Origin: Brucella grignonensis
GTDB lineage: Bacteria > Pseudomonadota > Alphaproteobacteria > Rhizobiales > Rhizobiaceae
Direction: 5' to 3'
Assembly: GCF_002252505.1 (NCBI RefSeq)
Contig: NZ_NNRL01000151.1
Coordinates: 186,001-250,000 of the forward strand
Length of the DNA stretch: 64,000 bases
Below, one piece after another: positions 23,952-32,683 of the stretch. A model generated the notes under the pieces. It made no database searches. It saw nothing but the letters and a program-made list of their open reading frames with translations, and was not told the DNA's origin. Position 1 is the stretch's first letter; every line of letters starts with the position of its first letter. The translations under genes and the position numbers were made by a program.

Positions 23952-25421
23952 TCAATCAGCTGTTTTTTGCGTCTCAGCTGCGCGTTCTGCCGCCAGACGA
24001 TAGATTCGGTCACGCAGACCATACCAGCCAATAACCAGTGCGGGTACAATGATAATCAGCGAGCCGATGGTGTAGGAGCCGACCGGATAGTCTGCCGCCA
24101 TCAGAACCAGAACGCCAAATAGGAAGAACAGCGTCAGGATGCCGGTGTAAGGCGCGCCGAACATACGGAAGTCCGGGCGGGCAATCTCGCCCTTGCGTGC
24201 GAGATGCCAGAGCTTGAGCTGGCAAAGGATAATCACGCCCCAGGCCGTGATGATACCGAGCGAAGCCAGATTGAGCGCGATTTCAAAAGCTGCGGCAGGC
24301 ACAACCGCGTTGAGTGCAACGCCCAATGCGGTGACGACTGCGGTAACAGCAATGCCGCCATAAGGAACGCCGCTCTTGTTCATCTTGGCAAGTGCCGCCG
24401 GAGCAGAACCGGAGACAGCCATTGAGTGCAGAATGCGTCCGGTCGAATAAAGACCGGCATTCAGCGATGACAGAACCGCAGTCAGCACGACGAGGTTCAT
24501 AATGATATCCGCACCCTGAACGCCGATCTTGCTGAAGAAGGTCACAAACGGGCTTTCGCCGGCCGAATAGAGTGTGTGCGGTAGCAGAAGGGTGAGCAGC
24601 AGAACCGAGCCGACATAAAAAACCAGCAGGCGGAAAACGACGGTACGGATTGCACCCGGCATGATCTTGCGTGGGTCTTCGGTTTCACCCGCCGTGGTGC
24701 CGATCAGCTCGATCGAGGCATAGGCGAAAACGACGCCTTGTATGATTACAAGGGCGGGCAGGATGCCGTTCGGGAAGAAACCGCCGCTTTCACGAATGAG
24801 ATGGAAACCCGGTTGCTGACCGTCAATCGGTGTGCCGGACACGACGAAATAAATGCCGACAGCCAGGAAGATTACCAGCGACAACACTTTGACAAGGCTG
24901 AACCAGAATTCCAGCTCACCGAAAACCTTGACCGAGAGCAGGTTCATCGACAGCACGAGGATGAGCGCGGTCATCGCAAACATCCACTGGTCGATGCCTT
25001 CGAGCCATGGAACATAATGCTTGAAGAAATTCATGTAGAGCGCGACTGCGGTCACATCCGCAATCGATGTCATGGCCCAGTTGAGCCAGTACATCCAGCC
25101 AGCCGCAAAGGCCATCTTCTCGCCGTAGAATTCACGGGCATAGGAGACGAAGGAGCCGGAGCTCGGGCGATGCATGATCAGCTCGCCAAGGGCGCGCAAC
25201 ACCAGAAATGCGAAAAAGCCACAGACGGCATAAACGAACACAAGTGACGGGCCAGCCTGGGCCAGACGTCCGCCCGCGCCCAGAAACAGACCCGTACCGA
25301 TTGCTCCCCCGATGGCAATCATCTGGATCTGGCGCGGTTTCAGCGCCTTGTGATAGCCGCGATCTTCTTCGGTGAAGACTTCGCGTTCGGCTGGGGTGGC
25401 CTTGATAAATTCCGTTGTCAT
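23952..25421 (-). CDS. ansP: Amino acid permease, probably L-asparagine permease
   Basis: APC-family proton-coupled permease of 489 residues with 12 hydrophobic segments. The consensus opening ALKPRQIQMIAIGGAIGTGLFLGAGG and ELIMHRPSSGSFVSYAREFYGEKMAFAAGWMYWLNW are characteristic of the AnsP/GabP branch. The next gene is an asparaginase, which makes asparagine the best substrate guess. The ATG at 25421 follows GGGAGGAGCA. A 349-bp intergenic region upstream holds its promoter. Confidence 0.85.
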   Translation of the reverse strand: MTTEFIKATPAEREVFTEEDRGYHKALKPRQIQMIAIGGAIGTGLFLGAGGRLAQAGPSLVFVYAVCGFFAFLVLRALGELIMHRPSSGSFVSYAREFYGEKMAFAAGWMYWLNWAMTSIADVTAVALYMNFFKHYVPWLEGIDQWMFAMTALILVLSMNLLSVKVFGELEFWFSLVKVLSLVIFLAVGIYFVVSGTPIDGQQPGFHLIRESGGFFPNGILPALVIIQGVVFAYASIELIGTTAGETEDPRKIMPGAIRTVVFRLLVFYVGSVLLLTLLLPHTLYSAGESPFVTFFSKIGVQGADIIMNLVVLTAVLSSLNAGLYSTGRILHSMAVSGSAPAALAKMNKSGVPYGGIAVTAVVTALGVALNAVVPAAAFEIALNLASLGIITAWGVIILCQLKLWHLARKGEIARPDFRMFGAPYTGILTLFFLFGVLVLMAADYPVGSYTIGSLIIIVPALVIGWYGLRDRIYRLAAERAAETQKTAD

Positions 25422-25770
25422 TGCTCCTCCCTGAGAGCTCAGATTTGAATAAAGGCAATAGCTTTATGCAGTGCTCGCAACGAAGAACGGCAATCCCGAA
25501 GCTGTCAAAATACATGGGGCTCAAACGCGGCCAGGCAATGCATCTTCAGTTGTGCTTTGACGCATGTTTTTCTGGCAAGACCAGTTTCCCGCAGAACGAA
25601 CCGGTCCTGACATGCCTCAATGGTCCTTGTTGAGCTTCTGTAAAGCTGCATGACAGGTTTTATGGAGGTCTTAACGCATATCAGAAAAAGCTAGTCAAGT
25701 TCACAAGTGTGTTGACGGTCGTCACGAAGAGGAGCATCCGGATCATATCTGTCTGACAACACTGCAGATA
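25422..25770. other. Intergenic region upstream of ansP
   Basis: No gene, terminator hairpin or operator stands out. It presumably holds the ansP promoter on the minus strand and, near 25700-25770, the leader of the short plus-strand ORF. Confidence 0.5.
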
Positions 25771-26019
25771 ATGCAATCTGCCAATCGTTCAGGCAGACTC
25801 CAGTATCATGCGGAAAAGATCAATTCGGTGATCCCGGAAGTGGCCAATCAGACGGCTTTCGCAATCATCGGCCGCGATATGACGATCGCCATGGCAGCCG
25901 AATGCAGTCAGTTGTGGCTGAATGCGTTTGAGCCGATCCTCGTTTCACTCCGGTCGGATTATGCTCTAAAGCATATCGCGGAAAAGTGGGAACCGGTTTT
26001 CCGATACCAACATGCGTGA
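25771..26019 (+). CDS. Short phasin-like ORF, 3' end supplied by a repeat
   Basis: An 82-codon frame. The middle (MTIAMAAECSQLWLNAFEPI, residues 37-56) has the flavour of phasin-type small proteins. The last 17 or so residues (EKWEPVFRYQHA and before) are encoded by a palindromic repeat element (25963-26036), so the original C-terminus may have been replaced or the gene truncated. No clear ribosome site was seen. It may be a decayed gene. Low confidence that it is translated. Confidence 0.35.
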   Translation: MQSANRSGRLQYHAEKINSVIPEVANQTAFAIIGRDMTIAMAAECSQLWLNAFEPILVSLRSDYALKHIAEKWEPVFRYQHA

Positions 26020-26036
26020 AAATAAAGAGATAGAGC
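25963..26036. repeat. Palindromic repeat overlapping the short ORF's end
   Basis: The ends TGCTCTA and TAGAGC are inverted. Inside is CGGAAAA-GTGGGAACCGG-TTTTCCG, the same hairpin core found at 39356-39400. It lies 18 bp from a second, longer element. Confidence 0.65.
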
Positions 26037-26054
26037 GAGCGCGGTGCGTACGAT

Positions 26055-26158
26055 TAGAGCGCGTTTCGATCTGATTGGATCAGATCGGCGCTCTAAATAT
26101 TTGTTATAACGCGCATCTTTGTCCGAAAACCGTTTTACACTTTTCGGGATGCGCTCTA
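26055..26158. repeat. 104-bp palindromic repeat, copy of the kdp element
   Basis: TAGAGCGCGTTTCGATCTGATT opens it and GCGCTCTA closes it, with CGATCTG/CAGATCG inside. Nearly identical over its first 40 bp to 22483-22585. It ends 12 bp after the GntR gene's stop codon (read on the minus strand). Confidence 0.75.
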
Positions 26159-26170
26159 AATGCGCTCGTT

Positions 26171-26896
26171 CTAGTCTGATGCGCTTTTGTCCTCGGCCAT
26201 GATGATGGTGACGGCCAGTTTCACCTGCCCGAGATGGCTTTGCATGGCAAGACGTGCCTGTTCCTCAGATCCGCTCTTGATGGCCTCGGCAATCTGGCGA
26301 TGCTCGATGTTGGAAGCCTCACGACGACCGGCCATCAGATTGACAAGTTCAGACTGGCGCGAAAGTGCGACGCGGGCATCGGCCACGATTTTTGCAAACA
26401 TGACATTGCCGGAAGCAGACGCAATCATGCTGTGAAACTCGGTGTCGAGCAGCACCCATTTATGCGGATCGGTCTGCTTGTCCATGCGATCACAGAGATC
26501 AATAAGCTTTGCCATCTGATCATCCGTGTGGCGGATTGCGGCCCAGCCCGCAGCTGGCACTTCGATGAAAGGACGGGCTTCAATAAGATCGCGGGCTGAA
26601 TAGCCGTCATAGCTCAGTTCCGGTCCGGGGGCAGCTTTGAGCACATAAGTGCCGCTGCCGGTGCGTGTCTGGGTGAGGCCAAGTGTTTGCAATGAGCGCA
26701 AAGCCTCGCGCACGATGGGGCGGCTCACGCTGTATTTTGCGGCAAGTTGAGCTTCGGAGGGTAGGCGTGTTCCAACGATCAGCCGTCCGGTTGTAATTGC
26801 AGAGCGGATATCCTCGAATACGATTTCAGCCGCATTTTTCCGATTTACCGGCCTGCTATTGGCCAACCATTCTTTCACCACGCCAAACTCTCTCAC
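26171..26896 (-). CDS. GntR-family regulator (FadR/FCD type)
   Basis: A 241-residue regulator. The winged helix-turn-helix lies at about residues 25-90 (VFEDIRSAITTGRLIVGTRLPSEAQLAAKYSVSRPIVREALRSLQTLGL). An FCD ligand-binding domain follows, with the metal-binding DTEFHSMIASASGN around 150 and EHRQIAEAIKSG near 200. The start is GTG at 26896; a following ATG is absent nearby. It is the last gene of the catabolic cluster and probably its repressor, sensing the imported substrate or a breakdown product. Confidence 0.88.
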   Translation of the reverse strand: MREFGVVKEWLANSRPVNRKNAAEIVFEDIRSAITTGRLIVGTRLPSEAQLAAKYSVSRPIVREALRSLQTLGLTQTRTGSGTYVLKAAPGPELSYDGYSARDLIEARPFIEVPAAGWAAIRHTDDQMAKLIDLCDRMDKQTDPHKWVLLDTEFHSMIASASGNVMFAKIVADARVALSRQSELVNLMAGRREASNIEHRQIAEAIKSGSEEQARLAMQSHLGQVKLAVTIIMAEDKSASD

Positions 26897-26907
26897 TTCT
26901 ATGCAAC

Positions 26908-26926
26908 TTGTCTAACAGCTAGGCAA
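26908..26926. promoter_or_regulatory. Candidate GntR operator
   Basis: TTGTCT-N7-AGGCAA, an imperfect palindrome 12-30 bp before the GntR start, in the gap between flavin reductase and regulator. The position suits autoregulation. Confidence 0.4.
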
Positions 26927-26987
26927 TTTATGACAGTAGGGCAACAGTTGTTTCAGGCAACACGAATGTTTGACAAAGAAGTTAGGG

Positions 26988-27515
26988 CTACAGGGTGTGA
27001 TAGCGTCCGTGATGATAAACGAGTGGTTCACCCTCGCTGGTGACAATCTTGAGCGTACGACCGATGACGATGGCGTGGGTATGACGCTCGATGATCTCTT
27101 CAACTTCGCAATCGATGGAAGCAAGCGCGCCTTTCAGTGCCAGCGCGCCGCTTTCAAGTGCATACCATTCCGCACCTTCATAGCGCGCCGCACCCTTCTC
27201 GCCATTCCGGCCTGCGAAACGGTCGGCCACGGCCTGCTGCTCACCCGAAAGAATGTTGAGACAGAAGCGGCGTTCGGCATTGAGTGTCGGCCAGACCGAG
27301 GCCTTCAGATTGATATTGACGATGATTGTCGGCGGTTCAACCGAAAGAGCGGTCGCAGATGTCACGGTTGCGCCGGTTTTCGCGTTTCCAGTTCCTGTGG
27401 TCAGGACACTGATGCCGGCAGCAAGCTGTCGCATCGCAGCTTTCAATTCATCCGCCGTGGCCGTACCGGGGATTAAATCGAGCGCTGCAGAGTTCAGTCT
27501 GTTGGGATGTGCCAT
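26988..27515 (-). CDS. Flavin reductase
   Basis: NAD(P)H:flavin oxidoreductase-like protein of 175 residues. FMN-binding features are AAGISVLTTGTGNAKTGATVTSATALSVEPPTIIVNINL (residues 30-70) and FCLNILSGEQQAVADRFAG. It would supply reduced FMN to the FMN-dependent monooxygenase next to it, as NtaB does for NtaA. The start is ATG at 27515; an in-frame TTG directly before it is less likely. It is separated from the monooxygenase by 111 bp containing a hairpin. Confidence 0.82.
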   Translation of the reverse strand: MAHPNRLNSAALDLIPGTATADELKAAMRQLAAGISVLTTGTGNAKTGATVTSATALSVEPPTIIVNINLKASVWPTLNAERRFCLNILSGEQQAVADRFAGRNGEKGAARYEGAEWYALESGALALKGALASIDCEVEEIIERHTHAIVIGRTLKIVTSEGEPLVYHHGRYHTL

Positions 27516-27581
27516 CAATCATGCCAACCGGAAACCTTGGGAGCGCTTCCGGCCTTTTGTTTGGGGGATATAAATGTTGCG

Positions 27582-27618
27582 GCCGCATCGTATTCCTGGG
27601 GGAGGAGGGCGATGCGGC
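27582..27618. promoter_or_regulatory. Hairpin between monooxygenase and flavin reductase genes
   Basis: GCCGCATCG (27582-27590) pairs perfectly with CGATGCGGC (27610-27618) around a 19-bp loop. No T-run follows on the minus strand, so it is an mRNA structure or operator rather than a terminator. Confidence 0.45.
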
Positions 27619-27626
27619 TACTGTCG

Positions 27627-28928
27627 TTATGTATGCTTTATTTCGGGCCGAGCAATATTGAGATGATCACGTAATGTCGAGCCCGTATATTCGGTGCGGA
27701 ACAATCCGCGATCCTGAAGGATTGGCACGACTTTCTTATTAAAGTCTTCAAGACCGCCCGGGAAATAAGGTGGCATCACGTTGAAGCCATCAGCGGCTTT
27801 GCCCTCAAACCATTCCTGCATCCGGTCGGCAATCTGCTCAGGCGTGCCGAGCACGATGTGGTGGCCACGGCCAGCGGCAACGCGAAGCGCGAGATCACGG
27901 ATGGTGAGGTTTTCACGGCGTGCCAGATCGCGCAGAAGCTCTGCACGGCTGCGAAGCTGATCGGAAATCGGCAGATCAGGCAGCGGACCGTCGAGATCGT
28001 AATCAGCAAGGCTATGGCCGATGCGTTCTTCAAGAAGCGGCATGGCGCTCTTGATGTCTGTCCAGCGGTTCAGCTCCTTGAGCTTCTCCGCAGCATCTTC
28101 AAAACTGTCGCCGATCACCGGCATGAAACCGGGCATCACTGCAACGCTGTCGGGGTTACGACCAGCCTTGACCACACGATCCTTCAGGCTTGCATAGAAG
28201 GCCTGTGCTTCGGCAAGGCTTTGCTGTGCCGTGAACACAATATCTGCAATACGCGCTGCGAGATCCTGACCCGGCCCGGACGAGCCTGCCTGAATGAGAA
28301 CGGGATGGCCCTGCGGAGAACGCGGAATGTTGAGCGGACCCTGAACCGAATAATATTTGCCTGCATGATTGAGCACATGCACCTTGTTGGGATCGGCATA
28401 GACGCCGCTTTCCTTGTCTTTCGGAAAGGCATCGTCGTCCCAGCTATCCCAAAGACCGCGCACGACATCGACGAATTCCCCGGCAACCGCATAACGCTCG
28501 TCATGTTCAGGGTGGCTCTTCGAGAAATTGTTGGCCGTGCGGGCGTAAGAGGTGGTGACGATGTTCCACGCAGCCCGTCCGTGGCTCAAATGATCGATGG
28601 ACGCGAATGCGCGTGCTGTATGATAGGGCTCGCCGTAAGTGGTTGAAGCGGTGGCAGCCAGCCCGATCTTGTCCGTGACCATGGCCAGTGCGGATAGCAG
28701 GGTCAGCGGTTCAAACCGCGCAACCATCGATGGATGCGCATCAACGCCGCTGGTCAGGCCGTCGGCCAGAAACACCATGTCGAACTTTGCGTCTTCCGCT
28801 TCTTTCGCCACGCGACGCAGCAGATCGAAATTTTCGCTGCCCGCTTCCGCATCCGGGTGCCGCCAGCCGGAAACATGGTGGCCTGCACCTTGCAGAAAAA
28901 GGCCGAGATGCATCTGTTTCTTGGTCAT
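27627..28928 (-). CDS. FMN-dependent monooxygenase, NtaA/SnaA/DszA family
   Basis: Luciferase-like (LLM class) flavin monooxygenase of 433 residues. Recognisable segments are MHLGLFLQGAGHHVSGWRHP at the start, FDMVFLADGLT, ATASTTYGEPYHTARAFASIDHLSHGRAAWNIVTTS (residues 95-130), QAGSSGPGQDLAARIADIVFTAQ (flavin contacts), and MPPYFPGGLEDF near the end. Family members cleave C-N or C-S bonds of nitrilotriacetate, EDTA, sulfonates or dibenzothiophene using reduced FMN. With a flavin reductase, ABC importer and MmgE/PrpD protein adjacent, a C-N bond substrate is favoured. It starts 5 bp after the MmgE/PrpD stop. Confidence 0.88.
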   Translation of the reverse strand: MTKKQMHLGLFLQGAGHHVSGWRHPDAEAGSENFDLLRRVAKEAEDAKFDMVFLADGLTSGVDAHPSMVARFEPLTLLSALAMVTDKIGLAATASTTYGEPYHTARAFASIDHLSHGRAAWNIVTTSYARTANNFSKSHPEHDERYAVAGEFVDVVRGLWDSWDDDAFPKDKESGVYADPNKVHVLNHAGKYYSVQGPLNIPRSPQGHPVLIQAGSSGPGQDLAARIADIVFTAQQSLAEAQAFYASLKDRVVKAGRNPDSVAVMPGFMPVIGDSFEDAAEKLKELNRWTDIKSAMPLLEERIGHSLADYDLDGPLPDLPISDQLRSRAELLRDLARRENLTIRDLALRVAAGRGHHIVLGTPEQIADRMQEWFEGKAADGFNVMPPYFPGGLEDFNKKVVPILQDRGLFRTEYTGSTLRDHLNIARPEIKHT

Positions 28929-28933
28929 GTTTT

Positions 28934-30262
28934 TTACTCCGGGGATTGGTTGAGCGACGAGATGAGTGTCTGCAAGTCGTCCACCGTCGTCATGGATTGC
29001 ACGAGGTCGGGTATGCCTGCAAAGCGCTGGTCATTCTTCGTTGCGTCTTTGAATTTATCGGTCGGGTCGCTGATGCTCGGCAGACCATCGACGCGTTGCG
29101 AAAGTTTGGATCCGTCGGTGAGCGTGACATCGATGACGACGAAGCGGGTTTTCGGATCGGGCGAGAGCCGCGGGGCGTTCTCGTCATGACGCCGTGTCAC
29201 TTTGGCCGAAAGTTGCGCCAGATCAGCATCGACCGGACGCTCATCAAAGTGAGCAATTGCCAGTTTTCCGTCACGCAAAGCAGCCGCAAAAATATATTCG
29301 GGGCTGAACCGCGCATCGATACCCGTCACGGGCCTGGTCGTTACCAGTGCGGCATCACCACCAGGCGGAAAAGTAATCGAAACCGCTGAGATCTGATCGG
29401 GCTGCAAAGCTTTCTCATTGCGTAGCGCCAGAGCGCCAACGGCAACCGGATGGGCGGCGGTGCAACACGGGAAAGCTTTGAGTGTCAGGCCCGGCACGAT
29501 GATCTGCCACGGCTCACCCCAGCCTTGCGTCACGCGCGATACATCGTCTGCACCAAAGGCGAAGGCTTTGAAAAAGCCGTTTGCATTGTCAATGAAATCA
29601 GGCGCACCAAGGAAACCGGCTTCCGCCAGTCGGGCAGCCGTGAGGCCAGCGCGCGCGGCAAACCCCGCATGAAGCGGTTTGGCATCAAAGCCAAATTGCA
29701 GACGAAGCCCAGCCGATTGCGTGGCGGCGAGGCCGAGCGCAATTGCAGTGGTTGATGCATCAAATTTCAGGAGATGCGCGATTGCTGCTGCAGCTCCTAT
29801 TGTGCCGAGCGTTGCAGTTGCATGAAAGCCGGTTTCGTAATGCTTTGTGCCCATGGCAAGGCCGAGCCGGGCCATGGTTTCCAGTCCGACAATATAGGCC
29901 GAGATCAGAGCATCGGCCCTGATTTTTCGTTCAGCGGCAACCGACAGAAGGGCCGGAATGATGGCAATCGTCGGGTGTCCGCGCACGCTGCCATGCACAT
30001 CGTCATAGTCGAGCACATGCGCCGCATGACCATTGATGAGTGCTGCCGTGAAAGGGTCAGCGGTCCCGCTTTGGCCAATCAGCACGACATTGCCACTGGC
30101 ACCCAGAACCTTGCTGACGAGACGCGTGCTGCGATCATTCGCACCGCCAACTGCGCAAGCGAGAAAATCAACGATTGCTGTTCGGGCAATGGCGACTGCT
30201 TCTGCTGATGGCTTGGAACCAATGATGGCCCGGCTTAATGCCTCCGTCACATGATCGGTCAT
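28934..30262 (-). CDS. MmgE/PrpD family protein
   Basis: A 442-residue protein of the 2-methylcitrate dehydratase/iminodisuccinate epimerase superfamily. Diagnostic pieces are FLACAVGGANDRS, NGHAAHVLDYDDVHGSVRGHPTIAIIPALL (residues 75-105), YIVGLETMARLG, HATATLGTIGAAAA, KPLHAGFAARAGLTAARLAEAGFLG, and FPCCTAAHP in the second half. The ATG at 30262 follows GAAGGGA; an upstream in-frame start lies inside the ABC gene. Members include PrpD and the iminodisuccinate epimerase of aminopolycarboxylate-degrading rhizobia. The neighbouring NtaA-type monooxygenase makes the latter kind of role worth testing. Confidence 0.85.
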   Translation of the reverse strand: MTDHVTEALSRAIIGSKPSAEAVAIARTAIVDFLACAVGGANDRSTRLVSKVLGASGNVVLIGQSGTADPFTAALINGHAAHVLDYDDVHGSVRGHPTIAIIPALLSVAAERKIRADALISAYIVGLETMARLGLAMGTKHYETGFHATATLGTIGAAAAIAHLLKFDASTTAIALGLAATQSAGLRLQFGFDAKPLHAGFAARAGLTAARLAEAGFLGAPDFIDNANGFFKAFAFGADDVSRVTQGWGEPWQIIVPGLTLKAFPCCTAAHPVAVGALALRNEKALQPDQISAVSITFPPGGDAALVTTRPVTGIDARFSPEYIFAAALRDGKLAIAHFDERPVDADLAQLSAKVTRRHDENAPRLSPDPKTRFVVIDVTLTDGSKLSQRVDGLPSISDPTDKFKDATKNDQRFAGIPDLVQSMTTVDDLQTLISSLNQSPE

Positions 30263-30263
30263 A

Positions 30264-31055
30264 TCAGATCCCTTCACCGCCTTCATTGACGCGGCTTACA
30301 TTGCCGCCTAAGCCGTTGACGAAGGCGCTTATGCGTGGGTTCGTTGACTTATAGAAAAGCTGCTCAGGCGTGCCTTGCTCGATGATGCGACCATTTTCGG
30401 TAAACACGATGGTATCGCTGATTTCTTCGGCAAAGCGCATTTCGTGGGTTACGAGGATGCTGGTCATACCTTCATTGACGAGATCACGAATGACCGACAG
30501 CACTTCACCGACGGTTTCCGGATCAAGTGCGGAGGTGACTTCATCAAACAGAACGAGTTCCGGACGCATGGCAAGGGCGCGGGCAATGGCGACGCGCTGT
30601 TGCTGACCGCCCGAAAGTTCGCCCGGATAGGCATCGGTCTTGTGCTCAAGACGCACTTTTTTTAGCAGTTCTTTCGCATGGCGTTCGGCTTCTGCCTTTG
30701 ACGTTCGCAGGATTTTGACCGGCGCGATGGTGATGTTTTCCAGAACCGTTAAGTGCGGAAACAGGTTGAACTGCTGAAACACAATGCCGATGCGCTTGCG
30801 CAGGCTGATGCGCTCGGCTTCGTTTTTCAGCTCGTCAACGCGGGTCGAACCCACGGTGATCTTGCCCGATTGCGGGATCAGAAGGCCGTTGATGCAGCGC
30901 AGGATTGTAGATTTTCCCGACCCAGATGGACCGATGATCGAGACTGCATCACCCTTGTTGATCTTGAGGTCGATGCCCTTGAGCACTTCATTCTGCCCGA
31001 AAGACAGATGAACGTTCTCCAGTTCGACCAGTGTAGTTTTGGTGGTGTCGCTCAT
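30264..31055 (-). CDS. ABC transporter ATP-binding protein, polar amino acid type
   Basis: A 263-residue ATPase of the HisP/GlnQ family. Walker A is GPSGSGKST (near residue 40), the Q-loop VFQQFNLFPHLTV, the signature LSGGQQQRVAIARAL and Walker B LVLFDEVTSAL, with the switch His in VTHEM. It couples ATP hydrolysis to import through the two permeases directly upstream. It is part of a minus-strand operon with a substrate-binding protein and two permeases. The substrate is probably a small amino acid-like or aminocarboxylate compound. Confidence 0.92.
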   Translation of the reverse strand: MSDTTKTTLVELENVHLSFGQNEVLKGIDLKINKGDAVSIIGPSGSGKSTILRCINGLLIPQSGKITVGSTRVDELKNEAERISLRKRIGIVFQQFNLFPHLTVLENITIAPVKILRTSKAEAERHAKELLKKVRLEHKTDAYPGELSGGQQQRVAIARALAMRPELVLFDEVTSALDPETVGEVLSVIRDLVNEGMTSILVTHEMRFAEEISDTIVFTENGRIIEQGTPEQLFYKSTNPRISAFVNGLGGNVSRVNEGGEGI

Positions 31056-31073
31056 GTGAATTTCAGATCCTTG

Positions 31074-31853
31074 TCAGCGGGAGGAAAGCCGCTTTTCGAG
31101 CCGCTGCGTGAAGCGCGACACGGGATAGCAGAAGAGGAAGAACGCCATCAGCACGGTCAGATAGATGATGACGGTGAAGTCGTTGCGCTGGACTGCGGTG
31201 CTTGCATCGGTTGCCGAATGCAACAGCTCATGCACGCCCACGAGCGAGGCCAAAGCCGTGCCCATGGTGATGGAGGTATAGAGGTTCATCCAGGGCGGCA
31301 GCGAACGCTTCACGCATTGCGGCAGGATGATCCAGCGCAGTGATTGCAGGCGCGAAAAGCCGAGGCCCTGCGCTGCCTCCCATTGAGCAGTTGGGATCGA
31401 CTGGATGGAACCGCGGGTGATTTCCGCGATATGCGCGCTCGCTGGAATGGCAAGGCCGACGACTGCTTTGATCCAGTCGGGGAAAGCAATGTAATTGCCG
31501 AAGATCACCAGTTCGAACGGGAAAATATAGGTCGCAGCAAAGATCAGCACGAGATGCGGCGCGTTGCGGAAAATTTGCACATAGGTCACAGCCGGCGCGC
31601 GAATGATCCTGTAAGGGGCCAGTTCCATGATGCCGAGCAGCACGCCCGCAAAGGTGCCGAGCGTGATCGCAAAAACGCTGATCAAAACATTCATGGCAAA
31701 GCCTTTGCCAAGATAGGGCAACCAGTCGAGCCAAATCCGGCCCAGCGACGGATCAAGATAGAACCAGAGTGCCGTGGCCAGAATGATGGTCGTGAATGTG
31801 AGGGTCGCAGGCGACAGCCAGATGCCAGGCTTTTGTTCGATAGCGATGTTCAT
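31074..31853 (-). CDS. ABC transporter permease, HisM/GlnP type
   Basis: A 259-residue inner-membrane permease with five or so hydrophobic helices. The conserved motif region EAAQGLGFSRLQSLRWIILPQ (near residue 175) is the contact site for the ATPase. NAPHLVLIFAATYIF is typical of polar amino acid permeases. It overlaps the next permease gene by 4 bp (31850-31853) and is translated with it. Confidence 0.9.
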   Translation of the reverse strand: MNIAIEQKPGIWLSPATLTFTTIILATALWFYLDPSLGRIWLDWLPYLGKGFAMNVLISVFAITLGTFAGVLLGIMELAPYRIIRAPAVTYVQIFRNAPHLVLIFAATYIFPFELVIFGNYIAFPDWIKAVVGLAIPASAHIAEITRGSIQSIPTAQWEAAQGLGFSRLQSLRWIILPQCVKRSLPPWMNLYTSITMGTALASLVGVHELLHSATDASTAVQRNDFTVIIYLTVLMAFFLFCYPVSRFTQRLEKRLSSR

Positions 31854-32593
31854 TGGCCATATCCCGGAATTGCAAGTCGCTTTTCAAACCAGTAGCCAAC
31901 GCGCGCGACGATGAGATTGATGATGCTGAAGAACAGAAGAATGACCAACATCAGCTCGACCACATTATCGCGCTGTGTCCAGATCAGGATCGAAGCATAG
32001 GTTATCTCGCCCACGGCAATGGCCGAGCCAACGGTCGTGAGCTTCACCAAGTTGACGAGATTGTTGACAATTGCCGGAAGTGCCGTGCGGATTGCCAGCG
32101 GCAGTTCGACATAGATCAAGACCTGAAACGAATTGAAACCGATGGCGCGTGCAGCCTCGATGGTCGTACCGGGAACAGCTTCAATGCCGCCACGCAGTGC
32201 TTCTGCGTGAAGGGCGGCAATATGCAGGCCGGTGACCGCCACCAGCCAGAAGAACGGCGTGAGTGGATTATTCTGCGCACCGCCGATTGCGTTGGAAATC
32301 AGCATATTGAGCACGAGAAAGCCGCACATCAGCTGAACGAGCGTAGGCGTATTGCGGGTGAGTTCGACATAGCCGCGTACCGGCACCGACAACCAGCGTT
32401 TGCCGGATGTCAGTGCACCTGCAAACAAAACGCCGAAAAACAGGCTCAGCGGGATAGTGATCGCGACAAGCTCAAGCGTCGTGACCATGCCATTGAGCCA
32501 CATATCAAGCTCATAGCCACTATTGAGAAATTCATAATTGAGGCCGATTGCGCTGGTGAGCTCGATAAAGCGCGAAATCAGAGCTTCTTTCAT
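31850..32593 (-). CDS. ABC transporter permease, HisQ/GlnP type
   Basis: A 247-residue permease and partner of the preceding one. The motif EAARAIGFNSFQVLIYVELP (near residue 145) and RNTPTLVQLMCGFLVL are diagnostic. Its start is 90 bp downstream of the binding-protein gene. It forms a heterodimeric channel with the other permease. Confidence 0.9.
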   Translation of the reverse strand: MKEALISRFIELTSAIGLNYEFLNSGYELDMWLNGMVTTLELVAITIPLSLFFGVLFAGALTSGKRWLSVPVRGYVELTRNTPTLVQLMCGFLVLNMLISNAIGGAQNNPLTPFFWLVAVTGLHIAALHAEALRGGIEAVPGTTIEAARAIGFNSFQVLIYVELPLAIRTALPAIVNNLVNLVKLTTVGSAIAVGEITYASILIWTQRDNVVELMLVILLFFSIINLIVARVGYWFEKRLAIPGYGQ

Positions 32594-32683
32594 TGAAATA
32601 ATCCGATTGCGTTATGCAAACGCTTTGGAATTGCGGACGGATGAACCGTCCGCAAATGTCATGGTGACGTAGAAATGAGCGCT